This document shows positions 47,280 to 56,573 of a stretch of 64,000 nt of DNA, in pieces. A program made the position numbers and the translations under genes. Position 1 is the stretch's first letter. Every line of letters starts with the position of its first letter. The stretch lies in the NCBI GenBank assembly GCA_022394755.1, contig JAGFCA010000011.1, positions 1-64,000 on the forward strand, read 5' to 3'. The notes beneath the pieces are model-generated. The model had not been told where the DNA came from. It did not search any database and worked only from the letters and a program-made list of their open reading frames with translations. Source of the stretch: Candidatus Poribacteria bacterium (GTDB lineage Bacteria; Poribacteria; WGA-4E; WGA-3G).

Positions 47280-47335
47280 TCTTAAACGTTTGATTTTATT
47301 GCTTAGAATGTTAATTAACAATATGGTGGTTTGTT

Positions 47336-48682
47336 GTGTCTAATCGTAACGAATTTATTTCAATCGTCAATACACTTATATCCCTATCAAAATCAATTAC
47401 AGATGAGCAGTATAAGGCTCTTCTTCAACAAGCTGTTCAGGAATATGACCTAACTGTTGATGAGGCTTCAGATATCTTGAGGGCTTATGGATTGGTTATT
47501 GGTAAAAGGGTTAACTATTTTGAAGTATTAGGTCTATCTATTGAAGAACTTACCAATCAAGAAGAAATTGAGATTGCTTCACTTATTGAAAATGAGCATA
47601 AAAGACGTTATACAGAATCCTTACAAGCGGGTGGACTACCCCGTTCAGATGGCAGAACACAAGAACAGTGGCGAACATTACTAAACGAAGCATTTGAAAC
47701 TTTAATAGATCCCCATAAACGGACTGAATACATTACTACAATTCACTCTGAAGAATCGCAACCTGGTGCTCCTTTACCTCAAGAGGAACTATCTTCAACA
47801 GATGAGGCAACTTTCGGTATTTCTATTACAAAAGATATGGCACTCATACCAGTAGGTGAGTTCCAAATGGGAAATGATAACGAGAGAGCAAATGATAGTG
47901 AAATACCAGTACATACTGTTTACGTAGATACATTTTATATGGATAAATATCCAGTTACGAATATACAATACAAGCAATTTATTGATGCAAATCCACTATG
48001 GAGTAAACCAACAGGACGGTATGGATTAACGGGTTTGAAGACCTTGTCTGTTTTTCGTAAATTCCACGATGGAGATTACCTAAAAGATTGGAACGGTAGC
48101 AATTTTCCGGTAGGAAAAGATTCCCATCCTGTTACGCACATTAGTTGGTATGCAGCAATGGCGTATGCACAATGGATAGGGAAACGTTTACCAACAGAAG
48201 CAGAATGGGAAAAAGCAGCCCGCGGTGGCTTGACAGAACAAAAATATCCTTGGGGAAATGTCTTGGATTTAAACAAGTCATATTATGACAAAAACTTTAA
48301 TCAAACCATATCTGTTGGAGAATACCCTCCAAATGATTATGGATTATTTGACATGGTGGGAAACGTCTGGGAGTGGTGTCTGGATGCGTATAATTCGAAG
48401 TATTATATTTCTTCACCGAAACGGAATCCGATTGCTGGTATGAATTCTAAGGATGATTTGGATATACTAATTTCCAATTTTAGAAAGGTTGAAACTGATC
48501 GCGTCTTGCGGGGTGGAACGCAGTTTACTACCTCAGAACCCATCCATATAGGTACACGTTGGGCAGCTTCACCTGAAACCACTGGTATTCTTGCCTCAAA
48601 TCCGACTAAGGTGGCAACACTTCTATCTCCAGGATTGATAGCAAATATTGGGTTCAGATGTGTTCGGGATGTGAATATGTAA
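47336..48682 (+). CDS. Array protein 8: adaptor plus J-like module with a SUMF1-fold domain
   Basis: The 448-residue protein starts with GTG (MSNRNEF, as in most paralogues). It has the shared module (LLQQAVQEYDLTVDEASDIL, FEVLGLSIEELTN, AGGLPRSDGRTQEQWRTLL) and the SUMF1 domain (MALIPVGEFQMGNDN, KYPVTNIQYKQF, ISWYAAMAYAQWIGKRLPTE, DMVGNVWEWCLD, RVLRGGTQFTTSEPIH, IGFRCVRDV). Compared with the others it has about 22 extra residues between the GG motif and IGFRCV, shared only with array protein 9, so the two form a subgroup. No FGE cysteines. Confidence 0.85.
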   Translation: MSNRNEFISIVNTLISLSKSITDEQYKALLQQAVQEYDLTVDEASDILRAYGLVIGKRVNYFEVLGLSIEELTNQEEIEIASLIENEHKRRYTESLQAGGLPRSDGRTQEQWRTLLNEAFETLIDPHKRTEYITTIHSEESQPGAPLPQEELSSTDEATFGISITKDMALIPVGEFQMGNDNERANDSEIPVHTVYVDTFYMDKYPVTNIQYKQFIDANPLWSKPTGRYGLTGLKTLSVFRKFHDGDYLKDWNGSNFPVGKDSHPVTHISWYAAMAYAQWIGKRLPTEAEWEKAARGGLTEQKYPWGNVLDLNKSYYDKNFNQTISVGEYPPNDYGLFDMVGNVWEWCLDAYNSKYYISSPKRNPIAGMNSKDDLDILISNFRKVETDRVLRGGTQFTTSEPIHIGTRWAASPETTGILASNPTKVATLLSPGLIANIGFRCVRDVNM

Positions 48683-48760
48683 AACAGTCTTAATATAGTG
48701 TTTATACTTTCAACCGTAACTGATAGTTTGAGTTAAGGATAAGTGATTTAGATTTGTTCC

Positions 48761-48874
48761 GTGGCTTATGCTAAATGGATTGATAAACGTCTCCTGACAG
48801 AAACAGAATGGGAAAGAGTCACATGCACTCTTGAAAGAATTGGGATTCGTTGTGTAAAATTAACAACAACATAA
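48761..48874 (+). pseudogene. Remnant of a SUMF1-fold array gene
   Basis: A 37-codon frame begins VAYAKWIDKRLLTETEWERV and goes directly into RIGIRCVKLTTT before TAA. The first part is the central A-Y-A-x-W-x-x-K-R-L-P-T-E block and the second is the C-terminal I-G-F-R-C-V-K block, so about 130 residues between them are missing. It is an internal-deletion relic between array proteins 8 and 9. Confidence 0.8.
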
Positions 48875-48929
48875 TTCCGGGTGTTTTACGAATTTAATAT
48901 ATCTACACATTAATTATTTAGGGTTATGT

Positions 48930-50315
48930 ATGTCAAATCGTGAAGAGTTCATTGCAGTCGTAAATACACTGAAATCACTCTCCAATTCAATCTCAGATGA
49001 ACAGAATAGGAGTCTGTTACATCAAGCTGTCAATGACCATGGTATTTCAATAGAAGATGCAATAGAGATAATTAATTCATTAGGGATAACTGTTGGGGAA
49101 GCCATAAATTACATAGAAATATTAGAACTTTCTATTGAAGATTTTAGCTTACAAAATGAATCAACCATTGTTGAGAAGCTTGACATAGCACATAAAAAGC
49201 AATACTCAGAATCATTACAAGCAGGTGGGTTACCACGTCAGGATGGGAGAACCCAAGAACAATGGCGTAAAATTCTCAATCAAGCATATGATACATTAAA
49301 AGATCCAATTAAACGAAAAAATCATATTGAAGCTATACAAACTCAGACATTTCTTGAGGAAAGACCGTTCATAAGAGAAAATAAAACACCCATCTCTGAA
49401 GATGTCTCATTACAAGTAGCAGTACCAGAAGATATGGTTCTAATTCCATCTGGTAATTTTCTGATGGGTAATAGTGGTGATAATGCAAATTCACGCGAAA
49501 CACCTGTTCATACTGTCGATACTGATGAATTTTATATTGACAAATATCCTGTTACAAATGAACAATTTAAAGCGTTTGTAGATGAAAACCCATTATGGCG
49601 GAAACCCTCCTCTGGATTATGGTTAGATATTCAATATTGGTATGAGAAAGGAGATCAACCTTCAAGATTCATATATGATAAATATCATGATGGATATTAT
49701 CTCAAAAATTGGAAAAACAACAGATTCCCACTTGAGAAGGAAGATCATCCTGTTACACATGTCAGTTGGTATGCTGCAATGGCATATGCAGAATGGGTTG
49801 GAAAACGACTACCAACTGAAGCAGAATGGGAAAAAGCCGCACGCGGAGGTATGGATGGACAGAAATATCCATGGGGAGATATAATGGATTCTAAAAATGC
49901 CAATTGTACTGAGGAAGCATATAGAACTACCCCAAAAGGCAAGTATCCTGCTAACAAATTCGGTATCTATGATATGGTTGGGAATACATGGGAATGGTGC
50001 CTTGACGAATATAATATTGATTTCTATTCTTCTTCAGTTTCATCGAATCCTATTGCAGGTGTAGACTCTGATAAGGATATCAAAGAGCTCCTAGCCAATT
50101 TTAGACATGTTGACAGTGATCGTGTTTTGCGTGGAGGTAATTCCTTTATTTCGTCTGAACCGATCCATACATCCGCCCGATGGGGTGGCAAACCTATTCT
50201 TACAGAACTTGTGGCAAACTATTCAAGTCTATATTTACCTACACTTGCTAAGAGTATTGCAGCAAACATCGGTTTCAGATGTGTAAGAGATAAAAACGTA
50301 AAGATGAATTCCTAA
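48930..50315 (+). CDS. Array protein 9: adaptor plus J-like module with a SUMF1-fold domain
   Basis: The 461-residue protein is the last array member. It has the shared module (NRSLLHQAVNDHGISIEDAI, then IEILELSIEDFSLQ and AGGLPRQDGRTQEQWRKIL) and a SUMF1 domain (MVLIPSGNFLMGNS, KYPVTNEQFKAFVD, VSWYAAMAYAEWVGKRLPTE, DMVGNTWEWCLD, RVLRGGNSFISSEPIH, IGFRCVRDKN). With array protein 8 it shares the SEPIH motif and the long C-terminal insertion. There are no FGE cysteines. A GH95 gene follows after 58 bases and is probably not part of the system. Confidence 0.85.
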   Translation: MSNREEFIAVVNTLKSLSNSISDEQNRSLLHQAVNDHGISIEDAIEIINSLGITVGEAINYIEILELSIEDFSLQNESTIVEKLDIAHKKQYSESLQAGGLPRQDGRTQEQWRKILNQAYDTLKDPIKRKNHIEAIQTQTFLEERPFIRENKTPISEDVSLQVAVPEDMVLIPSGNFLMGNSGDNANSRETPVHTVDTDEFYIDKYPVTNEQFKAFVDENPLWRKPSSGLWLDIQYWYEKGDQPSRFIYDKYHDGYYLKNWKNNRFPLEKEDHPVTHVSWYAAMAYAEWVGKRLPTEAEWEKAARGGMDGQKYPWGDIMDSKNANCTEEAYRTTPKGKYPANKFGIYDMVGNTWEWCLDEYNIDFYSSSVSSNPIAGVDSDKDIKELLANFRHVDSDRVLRGGNSFISSEPIHTSARWGGKPILTELVANYSSLYLPTLAKSIAANIGFRCVRDKNVKMNS

Positions 50316-50373
50316 TTCTTGTGATAATCAATTTTAAGAGACATTGATTTCACATCCTAAAGAGAGATTAATT

Positions 50374-52680
50374 ATGATAAACAAAAATAGTTATGTATTA
50401 TGGTATAACAAACCAGCAAAAGAGTGGACTGATGCATTACCAGTTGGAAATGGTCGACTTGGTGCAATGGTATTTGGTGGTGTCGAACAAGAACGCATAC
50501 AACTCAATGAAGAGAGTCTTTGGGAAGGTTGTTTTCAGGATACAAATAATCCGAAAGCTCTTGAAGCTTTGCCAATCATACAAAAATTGCTGTTTGAAGA
50601 TAAAAATGATGAAGCGACTGCTCTTGCAGGCGAAACAATGTTGGGGATTCCACATCGAATAAAATCATATCAATCTTTAGGTGACATTCTCATTGATTTT
50701 ATCAACAATAGTGAAATTAATGAGTATCAACGGGAACTGGATATTGATACTGGTATAGCAAAGACTACCTATCAGACTGGAAACGAGAGTATAAAAAGAG
50801 AGGTCTTTGCAACTGCGGTTGATGATCTCATTGTTATCCGTATTGAATCTGATTCAGGAAATGGTGTTAGTTTTGATGTTACAATGACACGAGAACAAGA
50901 TGCCTCGGTCGAAATAATCTCGGACTCTATCCTAAAACTTGATGGCGAATGCAGTGATGGCGGTTTACGATTTTCCGCATACCTAAAGATAATTAATGAG
51001 GATGGGGAAGTAGAATCACATGATGATCGATTGTCTATTCGAACAGCAAAAGGTGTAACACTGTTATTATCGGGGGCAACCAGTTATATCAATCAGAAAG
51101 ATGCAACTGGAAATCCGCATGAATTGTGTGAAGGATACCTGAAATCTGCAGAAAGTAAATCCTATAATCAACTCCGTTCTGATCACATTCAGGAACATCA
51201 ATCACTTTTCCAACGTGTGGACATTAACCTCGGTTCAAGTGATACAGAGAATCTACCTACTGATGAACGTTTAGCAAAAGTCAAGGAAGGTGCATCTGAT
51301 CCAGGTCTTGTTTCACTATATTTTCAGTTTGGACGCTATCTATTAATGGGCAGTTCAAGACCGGGATGTTTACCTGCCAACCTACAGGGCGTTTGGAACC
51401 ATCACATGAAAGCACCATGGAACAGTGATTACCATACAAATATTAATCTACAGATGAATTACTGGGTTCCAGAAGTGTGTAATCTCCCAGAATGTCATAA
51501 GCCACTTTTTGATTATATGGATACACTGGTTGAACCTGGAAGCGAAACAGCAAAACGCCACTACGGTGCTGGGGGTTGGGTAGTACATCACCTATCTGAT
51601 ATATGGGGATTTACAACACCCGCAGACGGTACTTGGGGTATTTCTCCTGTGGGGGCTGCATGGTTAAGTGAACACGTTTGGGAACACTATCTATTTGGTG
51701 GTGATGAGGAGTTTCTTAGAGAACAGGGTTATCCCTTGATGAAAGGTGCTGCACGTTTTATGCTTGATTTTCTAATTGAAGCACCAGAAGGTACACCTTT
51801 TGCTGGAAAGCTTGTTACAAATCCATCCCATTCACCAGAAAATAGTTTTCAAAAACCTGATGGAACCCGTTCACTATTCACTTATGCAGCAACAATTGAC
51901 CTTGAAATTATACATGAACTCTTCACAAATTGTATTGATTGTCTTGATGTGCTCGGAATAGATGCAGAGTTCCGAGAAGAATTGGTTTCTTCACTGGAAC
52001 GTTTGGCACCCCTACAGATAAGTGAAAAAACAGGTAGACTGCAGGAATGGATATACGACTATGACGAACCAGAACCGGGACATAGACACATGTCTCATAT
52101 GTATGGTCTACATCCAAGTTGTCAAATTACATTACGCGGAACTCCAGAATTAGCAGAGGCTGCACGAAAATCTTTGGAATATCGATTACAACACGGTGGA
52201 GGACAGACGGGTTGGAGTCGTGCATGGTTGATAAATTTCTTAGCACGACTTGAAGATTCAGAAGAAGCATATAACCATCTACATGCACTCCTGGCAAGAT
52301 GTACCTTAACCAACCTATTCGATACACATCCACCATTCCAAATTGACGGGAACTTTGGAGGTACAGCAGGAATTGCAGAAATGTTACTCCAGAGTCATGA
52401 TGGTGAAATTAACCTCCTCCCTGCACTACCAAAAATATGGGATACGGGTTATGTTAATGGATTACGCGCCAGAGGTGGATTTGAAGTGGATATGGAATGG
52501 GAAAATGGAACACTTACTAACTCAAAAATTACATCTAATCTTGGGAGAGTATGTTCTGTACGTTCGACTAAACCTGTTTCGGTGTCCTGTGAAGGTCAAG
52601 CTATCGAATCAACACAATCTGATTTAGTCATAACCTTCAACACTGAGATTGGAAAAACCTACGTTATATCTGCTACATAG
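50374..52680 (+). CDS. GH95-family alpha-L-fucosidase-like glycosidase
   Basis: The 768-residue protein has the GH95 layout: an N-terminal beta-sandwich ([29 protein letters not shown]), then an (alpha/alpha)6 barrel with [54 protein letters not shown] with the acid Glu and [17 protein letters not shown] with the general-base Asp. It hydrolyses alpha-L-fucosides or galactosides. The start at 50374 has AGAGAG upstream; a TTG at 50344 is less likely. There is no signal peptide, so it should act on imported oligosaccharides. A strong terminator follows. Confidence 0.92.
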   Translation: MINKNSYVLWYNKPAKEWTDALPVGNGRLGAMVFGGVEQERIQLNEESLWEGCFQDTNNPKALEALPIIQKLLFEDKNDEATALAGETMLGIPHRIKSYQSLGDILIDFINNSEINEYQRELDIDTGIAKTTYQTGNESIKREVFATAVDDLIVIRIESDSGNGVSFDVTMTREQDASVEIISDSILKLDGECSDGGLRFSAYLKIINEDGEVESHDDRLSIRTAKGVTLLLSGATSYINQKDATGNPHELCEGYLKSAESKSYNQLRSDHIQEHQSLFQRVDINLGSSDTENLPTDERLAKVKEGASDPGLVSLYFQFGRYLLMGSSRPGCLPANLQGVWNHHMKAPWNSDYHTNINLQMNYWVPEVCNLPECHKPLFDYMDTLVEPGSETAKRHYGAGGWVVHHLSDIWGFTTPADGTWGISPVGAAWLSEHVWEHYLFGGDEEFLREQGYPLMKGAARFMLDFLIEAPEGTPFAGKLVTNPSHSPENSFQKPDGTRSLFTYAATIDLEIIHELFTNCIDCLDVLGIDAEFREELVSSLERLAPLQISEKTGRLQEWIYDYDEPEPGHRHMSHMYGLHPSCQITLRGTPELAEAARKSLEYRLQHGGGQTGWSRAWLINFLARLEDSEEAYNHLHALLARCTLTNLFDTHPPFQIDGNFGGTAGIAEMLLQSHDGEINLLPALPKIWDTGYVNGLRARGGFEVDMEWENGTLTNSKITSNLGRVCSVRSTKPVSVSCEGQAIESTQSDLVITFNTEIGKTYVISAT

Positions 52681-52719
52681 GAATCAATCAAATTCTACCC
52701 AATCCAAGCCGTAAAAAAC

Positions 52720-52756
52720 AATAGACTCCGTCAACAATACGTTGACGGAGTCTATT
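52720..52756. terminator. Strong bidirectional hairpin terminator
   Basis: The 16-base arms (52720-52735 and 52741-52756, beginning aatagactccg) pair perfectly around the five-base loop aatac. It lies between the convergent GH95 and LamG genes and serves both. A-rich sequence on the left and T/A-rich sequence on the right supply the U tracts. Confidence 0.88.
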
Positions 52757-52797
52757 AATAAATTCCAAGAATTTTGATGTTGATATTGCGATGGTAT

Positions 52798-53589
52798 CTA
52801 CTTAGTCTTCAAATTCCCCCAAGTTGTTGCTAACTTACCAACTGCTTCAACAGCAGTTATAGAGGAAATCCCATCTTCCATTACAGATTTCACTTCATCA
52901 TGACTTAAACCACGTTTCCAGACTTGCATATCATCCATTAGTCCAGCAAATGGACGATTATTATCTATATTTTTACCTACGCGTGCACCTTGACCCCAAT
53001 CTCCTGCGATAGGATCTGGCAATCGGGCTTTTTCCTCACCTACTTTTTCTCCATTAATATATAGATATGCCATTGCTTCTTCACGACTAAATGTACCAGC
53101 GTAATGTACCCATTCTTTTGGTGTGTTTTTACCTGCGCGGATATCAAATAACGTTTTACCTGGATTATGTCCCCGATTCAGCCAACGGAAATTACCATCT
53201 CCACGTGCTTCTGGGTGTACAACCCATGTTCCATCAGTAGCACGAGCGTTGAAAAGTGCCATATCTGTAACTGAATCAACATTAATCCAAGCAATAATAC
53301 TCATACCTTCGGTGGGTATATGGTCTGGATCAACATTCGCACCATCTATATCAAGATAACCACCGGCAACAAAATGTGCAGCTTTACCGAATTTACCTGC
53401 ATTCGCTTGCGTAACATCTCCATTGATAGTTCCGTCATAACCATGTCCAGACTGATCTACGACTGTATTTCCAGAAAATTCTTCAAAATCAAAGTAGAAA
53501 ACTAAATCTTCGTCTAATACTCTGGCAGATAAGCTGCTCATATAGGTTACAAACATCAAACAGAGAACTACCATTATGTAACGTTTCAT
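52798..53589 (-). CDS. Secreted LamG/concanavalin-fold protein with a W-G-x-L-K tail
   Basis: The 263-residue protein starts at the ATG at 53589, with AAGGAG nine bases upstream on the minus strand; the first in-frame ATG at 53622 has no such site. A signal peptide (MKRYIMVVLCLMFVTYMSSLSA) leads into a LamG-like jelly roll: LVFYFDFEEFSGNTVVDQSG, GMSIIAWINVDS, WVHYAGTFSREEAMAYLYIN and FAGLMDDMQVWKRGLSHDEV. It probably binds glycans outside the cell. It ends VGKLATTWGNLKTK, the tail shared with three other exported proteins here. Confidence 0.85.
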   Translation of the reverse strand: MKRYIMVVLCLMFVTYMSSLSARVLDEDLVFYFDFEEFSGNTVVDQSGHGYDGTINGDVTQANAGKFGKAAHFVAGGYLDIDGANVDPDHIPTEGMSIIAWINVDSVTDMALFNARATDGTWVVHPEARGDGNFRWLNRGHNPGKTLFDIRAGKNTPKEWVHYAGTFSREEAMAYLYINGEKVGEEKARLPDPIAGDWGQGARVGKNIDNNRPFAGLMDDMQVWKRGLSHDEVKSVMEDGISSITAVEAVGKLATTWGNLKTK

Positions 53590-54036
53590 TCTAATTACTC
53601 CTTGTGTTTTATATAATATCAACCTACTGATTGCTAAATAATGGTTAGTATAACAGAGTTAATATTCTAAGACAATTGAATTTCAATCCTTGTCTCTCAT
53701 GGTAACATCAGTTTCTTTCTTGGTGAACCAACAAGGCATTCATACATTTGGTTCCGAATTTGTCAGAATCCATTGATTATATGTCTTAACGTAATACCGT
53801 TTTGGTTTGAAAACCGAAACTACCGGTACAACATCTGTACAAATTACCAAATATGGTGCTGTTTTCTCCTGTAGAATAAAATAAAAATAGGAAGAAGAAT
53901 GCTCTACTCAACAGCAAAATCTAAATACTATATTTTAGTAGAATTCAAGTAAAATAAAAGACTGTCTCAAATTCTTTTAACTTGATTAATGAAAACTAAT
54001 TGGGTAAATTACGTAAGGAAATTAGGAGAAACCAGA
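53590..54036. other. Intergenic region with dispersed-repeat fragments
   Basis: About 450 AT-rich bases lie between divergent genes. The 14-base word aaggcattcataca at 53733-53746 recurs at 63078-63091 in similar surroundings, which suggests a dispersed element. A weak hairpin lies near 53806-53827. No gene or RNA gene was recognised. Confidence 0.5.
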
Positions 54037-55821
54037 ATGAAAATATCACCTATTGATTGGGCAATAATTATCGGCTATATCCTATTTGCCTTAGGTCTTG
54101 GCATTTACTTCTCAAAACGTGCCGGTAAGAATATCAACGAATTCTTCATCTCTGGACGAAACCTGCCATGGTGGCTGGCTGGTACTTCTATGGTCGCCAC
54201 TACCTTCGCTTCTGACACACCCCTTGCAGTTACCGAAATTGTTGTTAAGGATGGCATATCAGGTAATTGGTTATGGTGGAATCTGGTCTTGAGTGGAATG
54301 TTAGCAACATTCCTGTTTTCTCGATTATGGAGACGATCTGAAATTATAACAGATGTTGAATTCACTGAGTTAAGGTATTCTGGTCCTTCAGCGAGTTTTC
54401 TCCGAGGTTTTAGAGCATTATATATAGGACTACCATTTAACTGTATTACAATGGGATGGGTCATCTTGGCAATGCAGAAAATTGTTGTGATTACCTTCAA
54501 TCTACCAGATACCACATATACCAAAATTCTTGTTGTATTAGGATGTCTGATCATTGCAGGGGTCTATTGTGCACTTTCAGGCTTTTGGGGTGTAGTTATG
54601 ACCGACCTTGTGCAATTTGGTATGGCAATGATAGGTTCATTTTCTTTGGCTATTATCGCCATTACAAAAATTGGAGGTATAGGCGCATTAAAGGATAAAC
54701 TGGTTGAAAACTATGGTGTACAACACAATATTCTCGATTTTACACCCGATTTTAGTACTGGAAAAATGGCAATAATTACATTTGGGGTTTATCTTGGAAT
54801 GCAATGGTGGGCATCAAACGGTGTTGATGGAAGTGGTTATATCGCACAGAGAATGTTTGCTGCAAAGAATGAACGACATACGCTCTTGGCTACGCTATGG
54901 TTTAACATTGCACACTATACGCTACGACCCTGGCCCTGGATACTTGTAGCTTTGGTCGCTATGGTGGTGTACCCAGGGATAGGTGATCCAGATCATGTCG
55001 ATCCGGCATTACAGGATCCTGCAGCCGGATATGTAATGTTAATGCTCGATTATTTACCGGTCGGTCTATTAGGATTAATGCTTACTGCATTCTTAGCCGC
55101 ATTCATGTCTACAATCGACACACATCTGAATTGGGGGGCATCCTACCTTGTGAATGATTTCTATAAAAGGTTTATTGCTCCTGAGAAAACACCTGAACAT
55201 TATGTGATGATCTCCCGGTTTTCTGTAATTCTGATTATGGTTTTCGCAGGTATAACCAGTTTATTCATGGATTCAATTGCAGGGGCTTGGAAGTTTCTGA
55301 TTGCCCTAAATGCTGGAATCGGACTTGTGCAAATTCTAAGATGGTATTGGTGGCGGATAAATGCATGGTCAGAAATATCGGCTATGCTTGCAGCATTAGT
55401 TGTTTCTATTTTTGTCTTTACTCTTCCAGCGACCGAAGATGAATTCGCACTACAAATGTTAATCATTGTTCCTGTATCAACTATTGTATGGTTGGTTGTA
55501 ACATTTGTAACTGAACCTGTTTCCACTGAAAAATTGATTAGCTTCTATAAGAAGGTAAGGCCATCTAAATTAGGGTGGAATGGAATTATCGAAAAAATAA
55601 ATGAATCTGATGAAACAAATATCACTACCGATACCTTCACAAAGATACCGCCTATTATAAATTGGGTTGTTGGTGTAATTTTCATATATTCACTGTTATT
55701 TGGAATAGGAAAATTGATTTTAGGTTTTAATGGTTTAGGAGGGTTATATCTATTAATTGCAATAATCTCAGGCTATATCATGTATGTTAACCTACCTCGT
55801 GAAGAGAAAAACAACACTTGA
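54037..55821 (+). CDS. Sodium/solute symporter (SSS family)
   Basis: The 594-residue protein has about 14 membrane helices. Typical SSS blocks are FFISGRNLPWWLAGTSMVAT near residue 35, TPLAVTEIVVKDGISGNW and LMLTAFLAAFMSTIDTHLNWG near 350, which includes the sodium-site Ser-Thr pair. The start at 54037 has AGGAG eight bases upstream; an upstream ATG at 53989 is less likely. It imports a sugar, an acid or another solute with sodium. Its stop overlaps the kdsB start, although the functions are not obviously related. Confidence 0.9.
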   Translation: MKISPIDWAIIIGYILFALGLGIYFSKRAGKNINEFFISGRNLPWWLAGTSMVATTFASDTPLAVTEIVVKDGISGNWLWWNLVLSGMLATFLFSRLWRRSEIITDVEFTELRYSGPSASFLRGFRALYIGLPFNCITMGWVILAMQKIVVITFNLPDTTYTKILVVLGCLIIAGVYCALSGFWGVVMTDLVQFGMAMIGSFSLAIIAITKIGGIGALKDKLVENYGVQHNILDFTPDFSTGKMAIITFGVYLGMQWWASNGVDGSGYIAQRMFAAKNERHTLLATLWFNIAHYTLRPWPWILVALVAMVVYPGIGDPDHVDPALQDPAAGYVMLMLDYLPVGLLGLMLTAFLAAFMSTIDTHLNWGASYLVNDFYKRFIAPEKTPEHYVMISRFSVILIMVFAGITSLFMDSIAGAWKFLIALNAGIGLVQILRWYWWRINAWSEISAMLAALVVSIFVFTLPATEDEFALQMLIIVPVSTIVWLVVTFVTEPVSTEKLISFYKKVRPSKLGWNGIIEKINESDETNITTDTFTKIPPIINWVVGVIFIYSLLFGIGKLILGFNGLGGLYLLIAIISGYIMYVNLPREEKNNT

Positions 55822-56573
55822 AGAGTATAGGAATCATTCCAGCGCGATTTGCTTCATCTCGGTTTGAGGGTAAACCTTTAGCTGATATATTTGGTAAACC
55901 TATGATACAGCATGTTTACGAAGGGGCATGTCAATCAAAATTATTAAACCAAGTAATTATCGCTACCGATGACGAACGTATTTATAATGCTGTACAGGAT
56001 TTTAACGCTAATGTTGTGATGACTTCTGAGTGTTCTACTGGTACTGAAAGAGTCGCTGTTGTGGCAAAAAACCTGAACTGCGATATCGTACTCAACATAC
56101 AAGGTGATGAACCATTACTTGAACCTGAACACATTGATTTATTACTTCAACCATTCATAACAACACCGTCCATACAAGTATGTACACTAAAAGAGAAAAT
56201 TAATTCTATTGAGGATTACTTGGATCCGAATGTGGTTAAAGTTGTTACAAATCTGAACGGAAATGCGTTGTATTTTTCAAGAAGTTCTCTACCATGTATT
56301 CAAGATAAAAATCATAATGTTATAGACAAGTATAACCATTTATTTCGACATATTGGTTTATATGCATATCGCAGAGAGCAACTTCTTGAATTCATTTCAT
56401 GGGAATCTACACCCAATGAAAAAACCGAAGGATTAGAGCAATTACGATTTCTGGAACACGAAGTAAATATACATGTCGTTGAAACCGATAAACCCCTTAT
56501 TGGAGTTGATGTTCCTACAGACTTAGATCGGGTAAAACATATCTTAGAAAAGAGAGGTAGTAAAAGAAAATGA
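55818..56573 (+). CDS. kdsB: 3-deoxy-manno-octulosonate cytidylyltransferase KdsB
   Basis: KdsB joins CTP and KDO to make CMP-KDO for lipopolysaccharide core synthesis. The 251-residue length is standard. The nucleotide site is IGIIPARFASSRFEGKPLAD at the N terminus, and IVLNIQGDEPLLEPEHI holds the metal-binding Asp near residue 98. YNHLFRHIGLYAYRREQLLEF and EGLEQLRFLEHEVNIHVV are further family blocks. The start is TTG, overlapping the transporter stop by four bases. Its stop overlaps the pyrG start by four bases, coupling it to CTP production. Confidence 0.95.
   Translation: MKSIGIIPARFASSRFEGKPLADIFGKPMIQHVYEGACQSKLLNQVIIATDDERIYNAVQDFNANVVMTSECSTGTERVAVVAKNLNCDIVLNIQGDEPLLEPEHIDLLLQPFITTPSIQVCTLKEKINSIEDYLDPNVVKVVTNLNGNALYFSRSSLPCIQDKNHNVIDKYNHLFRHIGLYAYRREQLLEFISWESTPNEKTEGLEQLRFLEHEVNIHVVETDKPLIGVDVPTDLDRVKHILEKRGSKRK

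Noticed and set aside
38928-50315. Reading the SUMF1-fold proteins as maturases for the two sulfatases
   Set aside because: The segment after R-G-G-S, where FGE has its two active cysteines, has none in any of the eight proteins, and all carry an unrelated J-like module.
53806-53827. Hairpin gttttggtt / aaccgaaac as a terminator
   Set aside because: One pair is only G-U, there is no U tract, and no gene ends just before it.
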